Of a stretch of DNA of 64,000 nucleotides, positions 26,558 through 34,074 are shown in pieces. Location: positions 62,001 to 126,000 of the forward strand of contig NZ_JNFG01000214.1 of the NCBI RefSeq assembly GCF_000729995.1, in the 5' to 3' direction. The notes beneath the pieces are model-generated. The model was not told where the DNA came from and searched no databases. It worked only from the letters and a program-made list of their open reading frames with translations. Source of the stretch: Caballeronia sordidicola (GTDB taxonomy: Bacteria > Pseudomonadota > Gammaproteobacteria > Burkholderiales > Burkholderiaceae). How positions within the stretch are numbered: the first letter of the stretch is position 1; every line of letters starts with the position of its first letter. The translations under genes and the position numbers were made by a program.

Positions 26558-27372
26558 ATTCGGCCTCTTCTCGCGTCTCTAAAATCTTTAACGTTATGTG
26601 CATACGACGCGCGCACATATTACGCTGAATGGCGCTTCGATTGGGTTGAGATACCATTGCCGCGACCGCAGTAAAGAGGCTTGCGAACGGAAAGGTTGGA
26701 TGCTGCAGTCGTCGCCCCATAATTTGCCAAGGCGGTCCTGTCCTAAAACGCTCATCAATTGGGGGCATTGTACGTTTCGTGCGAATCTGGCGGTTCGACG
26801 CGAGAAGGCCATACTAATCAATGACTTGCACATCATGCGATGGGAGCCAGCAAAGCCTTGCTATAGAAGGGTCGACGTCCTCCTAGGGGTTCTCGTATTC
26901 TTCGTGCCAAAAATGGCGTTGGCCACGCGCAGAGCCGCCGTCAGCAAGCCTTCATGGCCGCGCGGAATAGCCGGATCGACGAAACATTCAACTCATACAT
27001 AAGTAACGATTTTCCGCACAGACCGCCGGAAATAGCACGATTCGGACGAAGACCCCGGCAAAGGCGCTGACGGTGTCGGCAAGCAGAACCGTGCTGCAGT
27101 CGCCTGAGCGTCCTGTTACCGATATCTTCTGCGGCGAAAGTACGATTTACTTCTAATCGGCTATCTCGTTGTGTATCAGTTCTCAGGGATCTTCGCGAGC
27201 GGCATCAGCCCAATTATCGCGACTTATCTGCTGCAGACGAGTAACGGTGAGCCGTGGTGGATTGCGGGATATCGCCTGCCGGCAGGGTACCGAGTGGAGG
27301 GCTTTGGAAGCGTTCGCGTCCGGGAGTCGGGCGGGGCGCCAGTGCTTGAGACTGGTTCCCGCAAAGCCCGGG
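26558..27372. other. Gene-free stretch with transposon-end-like repeat
   Basis: About 800 bases between the SMC-type operon and the STAND gene. ORFs present are short and unconvincing. It should contain the promoter of the operon at 26557 (AT-rich 26560-26640) and, at 26761-26830, a sequence related to 52091-52160. No RNA gene recognised. Confidence 0.45.
26761..26830 (+). repeat. Repeat copy A: GGGG-starting transposon-end-like sequence
   Basis: Begins GGGG and contains TTCGTGC, AATCTGGCGGTT and AATCAATGACTTGC in the same order and near-identical spacing as copy B at 52091-52160. The GGGG start and length recall the 38-bp or longer terminal repeats of Tn3-family transposons. Both copies face the same way. 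No transposase is near either one. Confidence 0.55.
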
Positions 27373-30300
27373 TTATGGTGCCGTGAGATAGTCGCACACA
27401 TCTGTGACCAAGTGGCTCCATCGATCATAGGTGTTCGCGACATCTCTCAGAACGGGTGAATGCGGACGGTACTTGTGCGCCATTTTCACTGCATTCCCAA
27501 GGATTCCGAATCGATCAGCCAGCTCGATAAGATTGGGAAGCGAGTGCTCGAAATCGACTCCGACCGAATTAGTGAAAGCATCGGGCCGGCGTTCTGCATA
27601 TGGGAAAGGGATCGTCGCGGCGAAAACGGCACACAGGTCCGGATAATCGCTTTTGTGCGGGAACGCCTCGATAAAAGCAAAGCAAACAGGAACTCTGAAT
27701 TCCGCGCCGAGAAGCAGGCTTTTGATCTGATGCTTGCGCAATATGCCATGTCTCAGCAGTACGCTGCCTGGCTGACTCCTCGCGGCAACCGCATCGACAG
27801 CGCTGAGTATTGACGCAACACTTTCCTGTTCATGCTGCTCAAGAGCCAAGGCGATCTCGGCAATAAATTCGATTTCCCGATCCGGGGCGTGGTCCCTCGT
27901 CATCATGGCCTGCAGTTCTCTGAGCCCGGCAACGTCGAGCAGCAGGTTCAAGTGCGTAAGCAAAAGATAGCTCGGCGCGATCTCCCGTTCCCTGATCGCG
28001 GTTGCGAGCAGCATGATTGCCCTCTGGAGCTCCGGGGACGGCAGAACGGAATCCTGGTCAGCAAGGTGTCCAATCATTCGCCCGAGCATACGTCGAATCG
28101 GGTCTCGTGCCGGCTCTGTGCCAAGCCGGAGCATGATACCCATCGCAAATTGCTCGCAGTGTGTGCGCCATGCGCCGCCGGTGCGATGCAGCCACGGTTC
28201 ATGCGAGAGCGCTTCCCCGATGTCGTCGAGGCTTGGCCGATCCTTCGCAACAAGCGCGGCAGGATAGACCAGATCAGCAAGGTATCCAAATCCATAGAGC
28301 GGGAGCCGCGCAAACGGCCTCTCGCGCAATTCGGACCAGCAAGCGGTCGAAAAAAGCGTGTGCGTCTCCCATTGCGGCGTTTTCCGCTCTCCATCCCATT
28401 CCCTCAGCCGCATCAGCCTTCGCGCAAGACCAAACTCCCTCATGTCGACATACCGCTCGCCGACCGAGGTATAGGCCATCTCGAACAACGGGCCCGGAAG
28501 TAAGCGGACCTCTGCGATCCCGATGTCCTTGTTCGCCGCGTATCGAAGCGCAGCCTGAGAAACGGGAGGAAGATCTACGATGTCGCCGCCGATCACGCCG
28601 AACGCCCTGTTCAGATCTGAACTAGCGGACAGCCATTCGTAATCCGAAAAATCCTGAATCATCAACCGGTGATAGCACGCTTCCGCCCGCGAGCGTTCGT
28701 CCGGGCGTTCTCTGAAAAAAGCAAAAGCGAGTTTATTGATGCGCGCCGCCTTTTCGCATTCCGGACCGATCATGACTTTTAGCATGGAACGGCGCAGATC
28801 GCGTCGATGCCAGACTTCGTCGCCGCGCGTTTCGGCCAGCCACTCGTATCCGGCAAGCGCATCCAGTGCGCGCCGTGCGTCCGCTTCATTCATCAGCGAC
28901 AAGTCGAGCGCCGGCACCAGGACACGCTGGATCAGGTCTGTCGTCACATAGCGCAGCACCAGTCCGGGAACAGCAAGCGCCCTCACCTCCTCGTTGACCC
29001 GCAACAGGATCCGGCGGTACACAAGTCCGGCAAACAATTCCTGTGCGCTGGTGCCGCCGTTGCGAATTTCATCTTCGATCTCATCGATCGAATGAGCCCC
29101 GTCGCTCATCGCTATTCGCGCGAGAAGCTTCAACTCGAGCGGCCTGAGTGGCAGCACCTCGGAGTACGCAATCTGCCTCGCCCATTGGCCGTCGACTCCT
29201 AATCCCTTCAGATAGCATTCGGCCTCATGGGGATTGAAATCACCCACAGGTATCACGCGCTCAATTCCCTGTAGAGCGAGATTTTCGATCGACCTTCCGA
29301 AAAGCCTCCCTGAGAAAACAACGCGAAGCGCAATTTCCCCCAAGCCCTGCTGCATCTCCAGCAGCCAGGACACAACGCTGTCGATCAAATGCCGCTGGGC
29401 AACCTCTTCGAACGTATCTAGAACAACGATGAACGGACGGCCTGCCGGCGAAGCCTGTTGCAGTGCGTCGCGAATATTGTGAAGCGCACGATAGCTGCGG
29501 CTGATCCCGCGGTGCGAGGAAACTCCTTCGCTGTAAGCGGCATTCCTTTTCCGCTCGCGGATAGCCGCGCGAATCCGCGCCAGCTCTGCCGCCGTCTCCG
29601 GATATTGATAGCCAATTTGCCGCGTGATCTCCGCTTCGAGCCAGGAGAGGTCCGACGGGTCAATGCCCGGGCGATCGAAGTCGAGAATCACCGGCGTGGC
29701 ACGAGCTGCATGGATCGTCTCCAGCAACCAATGCGCGAGTAGCGTGGACTTACCCACACCGCCGAGACCACTGAGTACAAGTCCTTCAAACTTGCCGCTG
29801 CCCGGCCCTGAGGCCTCATTGTGCGATTTGGCATCCGTGAATCCGCGTAACAGTTCGAGTTGCGATTCGCGGCCAAGGAAGCCGTCCCTCAGCAGCGTGT
29901 CGTAGTCTCTCCGATAGCGGTCGCGGCTAATCCGCCGTGTAAGCGCTCCGGCGTCAAATTTCCCGTATCCAAGGTCGGCCAATATTTCAATCGCCGACGA
30001 TACCGCGAGCACGGCAGCCTCGTCCGCAAGATCGATGAACGGCAGATCAGCGCCGGCAAGACAGCGCCTGAGAATGTTGCCGAACATGTCGGTCGGCGGC
30101 AAAGAAGAGGAAAGCATCGATGCCAGCTTTTTCTCCTGCATCAGGCGCTGCAGGACGCGCGTACGCTGACCCGCCGTCATGATCCACTGGACTGCGTGAT
30201 CGTCGCTGCGTATTTCGCACGCGCGTGCAAGCCGGCCAAGCACCGCGCTTCGCATCGACTCGTCCATTTCCGGGTCCAACAGATCCCGTGGGTCGACTAA

Positions 30301-30492
30301 CCCGGAAACTGCGGCGCGCTCTTCCGCCTGATCGAATCGCGCTTGAACAGCAGTTTCCCTTTGGTCTGCCTGGAAGTCGTGCTGCGCACCTTCGTCGTGT
30401 CTTTGCGCCGAGTCTGGCTCGTTGCGGCGACGATGCTGCTCCATACGGGCGGCAAACCTGAGCGCGGTCGCGCTGGGCCGGGTGGCAGGCAT
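27373..30492 (-). CDS. STAND/NACHT-type NTPase with helical repeats, 1039 aa
   Basis: The true start is the ATG at 30492, which overlaps the stop of the upstream protease gene (TGATG-type coupling); sequence before it is only the other gene's shadow. Residues 1-200 are a helical N-terminal part (possible adaptor or effector-binding module). The NTPase has 'RDGFLGRESQL' at about 202-212, Walker A GLGGVGKST (242-250), Walker B 'FIVVLDTFEEV' (Asp359) and a sensor Arg in 'VVFSGR'. The remaining 600 residues are helical repeats of the ligand-sensing type. STAND proteins are switch ATPases that oligomerise on detecting a trigger. Here it is the third gene of a protease operon, so it probably controls or is controlled by the two trypsin-like proteases. 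The fold is secure; the trigger is unknown. Confidence 0.85.
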   Translation of the reverse strand: MPATRPSATALRFAARMEQHRRRNEPDSAQRHDEGAQHDFQADQRETAVQARFDQAEERAAVSGLVDPRDLLDPEMDESMRSAVLGRLARACEIRSDDHAVQWIMTAGQRTRVLQRLMQEKKLASMLSSSLPPTDMFGNILRRCLAGADLPFIDLADEAAVLAVSSAIEILADLGYGKFDAGALTRRISRDRYRRDYDTLLRDGFLGRESQLELLRGFTDAKSHNEASGPGSGKFEGLVLSGLGGVGKSTLLAHWLLETIHAARATPVILDFDRPGIDPSDLSWLEAEITRQIGYQYPETAAELARIRAAIRERKRNAAYSEGVSSHRGISRSYRALHNIRDALQQASPAGRPFIVVLDTFEEVAQRHLIDSVVSWLLEMQQGLGEIALRVVFSGRLFGRSIENLALQGIERVIPVGDFNPHEAECYLKGLGVDGQWARQIAYSEVLPLRPLELKLLARIAMSDGAHSIDEIEDEIRNGGTSAQELFAGLVYRRILLRVNEEVRALAVPGLVLRYVTTDLIQRVLVPALDLSLMNEADARRALDALAGYEWLAETRGDEVWHRRDLRRSMLKVMIGPECEKAARINKLAFAFFRERPDERSRAEACYHRLMIQDFSDYEWLSASSDLNRAFGVIGGDIVDLPPVSQAALRYAANKDIGIAEVRLLPGPLFEMAYTSVGERYVDMREFGLARRLMRLREWDGERKTPQWETHTLFSTACWSELRERPFARLPLYGFGYLADLVYPAALVAKDRPSLDDIGEALSHEPWLHRTGGAWRTHCEQFAMGIMLRLGTEPARDPIRRMLGRMIGHLADQDSVLPSPELQRAIMLLATAIREREIAPSYLLLTHLNLLLDVAGLRELQAMMTRDHAPDREIEFIAEIALALEQHEQESVASILSAVDAVAARSQPGSVLLRHGILRKHQIKSLLLGAEFRVPVCFAFIEAFPHKSDYPDLCAVFAATIPFPYAERRPDAFTNSVGVDFEHSLPNLIELADRFGILGNAVKMAHKYRPHSPVLRDVANTYDRWSHLVTDVCDYLTAP

Positions 30493-32390
30493 CAGCTGTT
30501 TCCTCGTGCATGGATTACGTCGAGATAGATTTCGAGGATTTCCATCGCTTTTTCGGACAGGAGACGCATGGCTTCCTGCGGTCTTTTCGCGCGCCATTTC
30601 TCGAAGTCTTTCATGGCGGACACTGCATGCGTACTCACGGTCAGGTTGTCGGGATTCTCCCCCAGTCCCACAATGGCGCGCTTCAGAAAGGCCTCCATGT
30701 CCCTCCTGGTCGGCTTCGAGGTCTCTTCCCATGCAACGGTGCGCTCCAGCGCGCTCGGCAAGTCGCCCTGCATTCCGTCGAGCACGACTCGAAGCCAGGG
30801 AAGCGCTGCAGTCTGCAAATAGAGGTCGTACATCAGGTCGGACGCACCATCGCCCCAGATCCCAGTCTTGTTGAGATCCACCAAAATGAGCCACACGAGC
30901 CTTCCTGCGCGGACACTTTCGAGCGCCGCGACAACCTTCATGCACACTTCGTCGCGAAGCCAGATCGCGACCGTGGATGCAAACTTCTCCGCCGGGGCGA
31001 AATCCGGAACCGGTGCACCAGCGCCCTTGCATATCGCTCCCGCAAGCTCGGTCGCACTCATCTTGGAGATGGTCGACGCATTCAGCTCGATCTTCAAATG
31101 TCCACTGTCCGCCAGCATGACGGCGAGAAGCCGCGTCCTGAACGTTTTCCCGCCGCCCGGATCTCCCGATATCCAGATGATTTTCTTGCTCCCCGCGATG
31201 GCTGATCGCCAGACGGCGGACTGAAATTCATCGCAACCGATCACGGGCGCCTGCAGATCTCGGGCGCCGAGTTGCGAGATCTGGCAGTCACAAGGCTCTG
31301 GCGACGGCAGCTCACTGATCCTCGCATCAAAATGTTCCTTCACCCGAACGAGCGGCACCCCCCGATTAATCACAGCTCCGTTTTCGCCTGGGCGTGTCCA
31401 TGCGCCCTGATGCAACCCGAACAGGGTGAACGACTTGTCGAAACAGGGGCCGCCCGACGAGCCGCCGGTGGCATTGGCGCGGTGCAGAAAACGGAGTTGC
31501 GGAACGATCGCGGCCTCGGCAGGATCGGGCTCGACAATATCGTTGCGGTTGAACTTGAGCGGCTGCCCGTCCGGATGCTGGAACACCAGGATGACCGACT
31601 TGTTGCGCGGGACGACTGCGCGCGCATCGAGAGGCGCCCAGCGCCGCTCAAGGCCGGGCGTCTGCGCAAGCCTCACCACCACGTAATCCCACATGCCGTC
31701 GAGTTCGCGCAGGTCGGCGGGCAACCTCGACGAAAGCTCATCGACATGACACGGACTGAACACCACGCACCAGTTTTTGTGAGCGCTAACCCGCAGCGAC
31801 TCGTGAGGCGCGTACACGCCACCCTTGACCAACGAAAGGAAGTCGTCGAATTCCACTTGAATGCGCTGGGATGCCTCGTCATCCGCGGTATAGGTCCTGC
31901 CATCGGCGCCGTTCACGTTAAAGAGCGGCTTGAGAACGTGCCATGCGGTAAGAACGAGATGTGGACCGATCAGAATGCCCGTACCCTTTGCGGCCCCATC
32001 GACCAGAATCTTAACGGTCCAGCGCATGCCGCTCGCCACGCCGCGATAGACCGCTTCAGGATTGTCGAAACCTGCAGCGGCGTTCGTGATGGCATTGAGC
32101 GCCGCGCTTCCCGGAGGCGCGGCCGCGATCAAAGCCTTTGCCATGCCGCCGTCTTCGAGACCGTTTTGCACAATCAGATGCACAAGAGGTTTCAACCAGC
32201 CCTTGTTTTGGGCGTGTAAAAGCCCCGTCGTGAATGCCTCCGAGTCCACACCCTCCAGCGCGATCCCTTCAAACTCGACGCGTCCCTCCGGGACGAGGCC
32301 TTCGTCGGCCTGAACCTGCAGAAACAGTCGAGCGAACTCCGCGCGCGAAACCCGCAGAGACGCCACTATTTCCGGAATACTCAAATACAT
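30492..32390 (-). CDS. EAD-like adaptor + trypsin-like protease + P-loop NTPase fusion, 632 aa
   Basis: Three modules in one chain. Residues 1-100 form a helical domain resembling effector-associated (death-like adaptor) domains ('AQNKGWLKPLVHLI'). Residues 115-355 are a trypsin-like serine protease with the triad H151 (TAWHVL), D235 (WDYVVV) and S312 (GGSSGGP), all intact. Residues 385-600 are a P-loop domain with Walker A 'GDPGGGKT' (409-416) and a 'WLILVDL' Walker-B-like strand. There is no signal peptide, so it acts inside the cell. The start overlaps the end of the upstream protease gene by ten bases, and its stop overlaps the STAND gene start. Adaptor-protease-ATPase chains are known from bacterial conflict systems; cleaving a downstream effector on activation is the likely role, by inference. 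Confidence 0.85.
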   Translation of the reverse strand: MYLSIPEIVASLRVSRAEFARLFLQVQADEGLVPEGRVEFEGIALEGVDSEAFTTGLLHAQNKGWLKPLVHLIVQNGLEDGGMAKALIAAAPPGSAALNAITNAAAGFDNPEAVYRGVASGMRWTVKILVDGAAKGTGILIGPHLVLTAWHVLKPLFNVNGADGRTYTADDEASQRIQVEFDDFLSLVKGGVYAPHESLRVSAHKNWCVVFSPCHVDELSSRLPADLRELDGMWDYVVVRLAQTPGLERRWAPLDARAVVPRNKSVILVFQHPDGQPLKFNRNDIVEPDPAEAAIVPQLRFLHRANATGGSSGGPCFDKSFTLFGLHQGAWTRPGENGAVINRGVPLVRVKEHFDARISELPSPEPCDCQISQLGARDLQAPVIGCDEFQSAVWRSAIAGSKKIIWISGDPGGGKTFRTRLLAVMLADSGHLKIELNASTISKMSATELAGAICKGAGAPVPDFAPAEKFASTVAIWLRDEVCMKVVAALESVRAGRLVWLILVDLNKTGIWGDGASDLMYDLYLQTAALPWLRVVLDGMQGDLPSALERTVAWEETSKPTRRDMEAFLKRAIVGLGENPDNLTVSTHAVSAMKDFEKWRAKRPQEAMRLLSEKAMEILEIYLDVIHARGNS

Positions 32391-33610
32391 GAGGTCGCAG
32401 CACGGTTGCCCATGCTGTCCACAAGAACCACTTCGTATTCCTCAAGTATGTGACGAAGCGTTCGTTTCGTCACTGCGTCCGTGCGCTCCAGCGTCATTCC
32501 GAGAATATGGCCCCAGTTTTCGCGCGGCTCGCTTCGCTTGCCGCCGTAGTGAATTCCGGCGGCTATATGCTCGCGCCCCGTGAGCAGGACACTCGACCCC
32601 GAGTTGCCGCCGAGGGTGGTTGCATCGTGGGCGAAGGTCCATGGGTGCAACGCGAGTTCCGAGCGCATCACGAGCCCGGGCGCAAGCCGCTTGAAGCCGA
32701 ATAGCGACCTGAAGAGCCGCTCGAGCAGCGTGGGTGGAAACGCCGCAAACCCGGGATCGGCAGGATAACCCACGATAAACGAGGCGCGCGACGGCTGAGC
32801 CCAGTCATCCGCAATATCGAGGGCGAGCACATGGCGCGGCACGGCGTCGGCCTGTTCCAGTTCGATGAGAACAAGATCGAGCTTTGCGTGATCAATCGGC
32901 GCTGTCGGATCAACAGGATCCGGCGGGCAGAACGCGACCCTGCGCAAAGCGCGCGGATCGACGCTCGCCCGGGCAAGGAACTCGTGCCCAAAGTCGATGC
33001 AAACGCCCGGGTTGAAGCACCAGCCGCCTTGTTCATCGCATGCAGCCACTGCCTGCAAAACATGCCGGTTGGTCAGGACGAGATTTCGGCCGATGAGCGA
33101 ACCGGTCCCCTGATAGCCCTGCGCGGCGCCCGGATCATCAATCCGGCCCACGCAAGCGACCGCTCGCTCCAACTCATCCGCGCTGGCGTCAAGCGTGGCT
33201 GCCCAGTTGCCGACGACACCCGAGTCATGATCGACCACGCCGTCGCGTACGAGGAAGGATGGGCGCGAGCCATCGACACGAACGATCGTCTCGAGCGCCG
33301 CAAGCGCACCGTTATTCGAATTGAGACCTTCCTCGTCGCGCTCGCGCAGCATGTGCAGCGCAGCGTCGCCGCTCTTGAGCAATTTGTCAGCGATGGTATG
33401 CGCATCCGGAGCATCGTCGAGATAGTCGTGGATGATGCGACGCAACTGGCCGCTGGTCTCGTCGATGCGACCGGTGATGGCCGCATCGGAAAGGTGGATA
33501 TCTCCGGACGTCCCTGCTCTCGTCGATTCAAGCGCCGGCGAGCACGACATGTCGCCGAGCAGAGCGAGATAGCGCTCGACGACCGATGGAGATTGTTCGT
33601 CCAATGACAT
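32381..33610 (-). CDS. Trypsin-like serine protease, 409 aa
   Basis: Cytoplasmic trypsin-fold protease (no signal peptide). The preferred start is the ATG at 33610, with GGAGG nine bases before it; an in-frame start at 33649 lacks an RBS. Residues 1-145 are a helical/unstructured N-terminal part, possibly an adaptor or pro-region. The protease domain has H183 (LTNRHVL), D245 (LDLVLIEL) and S337 (GGNSGSS), so the triad is complete, though the usual GDSGGP is altered. First gene of the minus-strand operon; the next gene overlaps by ten bases. A second protease of similar type lies immediately downstream, so the two may act in sequence, one activating the other. That cascade is inference. Confidence 0.85.
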   Translation of the reverse strand: MSLDEQSPSVVERYLALLGDMSCSPALESTRAGTSGDIHLSDAAITGRIDETSGQLRRIIHDYLDDAPDAHTIADKLLKSGDAALHMLRERDEEGLNSNNGALAALETIVRVDGSRPSFLVRDGVVDHDSGVVGNWAATLDASADELERAVACVGRIDDPGAAQGYQGTGSLIGRNLVLTNRHVLQAVAACDEQGGWCFNPGVCIDFGHEFLARASVDPRALRRVAFCPPDPVDPTAPIDHAKLDLVLIELEQADAVPRHVLALDIADDWAQPSRASFIVGYPADPGFAAFPPTLLERLFRSLFGFKRLAPGLVMRSELALHPWTFAHDATTLGGNSGSSVLLTGREHIAAGIHYGGKRSEPRENWGHILGMTLERTDAVTKRTLRHILEEYEVVLVDSMGNRAATSCI

Positions 33611-34074
33611 CGCCGCGGGCCTCCGGAAGGCAAACGCGAGGAACACCATAAGGCTCGACTTCCGCCAGAGACACGGCAGTCCGCGAGCACGTCGCGACTA
33701 TGATCCGATCATTCGGTGCACTATGGACACTGCCGGACGGGATGCGTCACCCTTCCGTGCACCGGAATCGAGCCGCAAATCATTAATATACCCGCGCTGC
33801 ACCCATTGCCTGCGAACGTTGTCTGATTAGCACTGTGAATGTCCCTGCTTCGGCCTGGAATATCGCGCTACGATCATGCGTATGCAGAAGGCTCGCAACA
33901 TGAGAAGCAGCGGGCAGTCGTGGAACGATAGCGATACAGCCTGGAAACGTCGCAGCACCCAGCCCGAACGTCCCCGCCGACGGGAAGCGCTCGCGGCGTC
34001 AATCGAACGATTATTCCTTGCAACGCTCGCGCTGGTGCGCACACGGCCTTCGCACCTTTCTAACTGGAGGGTCC
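33611..34074. promoter_or_regulatory. Divergent intergenic region between protease operon and sensor operon
   Basis: About 460 bases separate the two divergent operons and must hold both promoters. The 33690-33860 part is less GC-rich, and short ORFs here are not convincing. A good RBS (GGAGGG) precedes the sensor start at 34075. I cannot point to a specific -35/-10 pair or operator. Shared promoter space suggests co-regulation of the protease operon and the sensor/CHAT operon. Confidence 0.5.

Noticed and set aside
30493..31032. 180-codon N-terminal extension of the STAND gene
   Set aside because: It overlaps the protease gene in another frame and is low-complexity; the ATG at 30492 is coupled to the protease stop and begins the credible protein.
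31272..32219. 315-codon plus-strand ORF
   Set aside because: Antisense to the EAD/trypsin gene, which has intact catalytic motifs; the plus frame has none.
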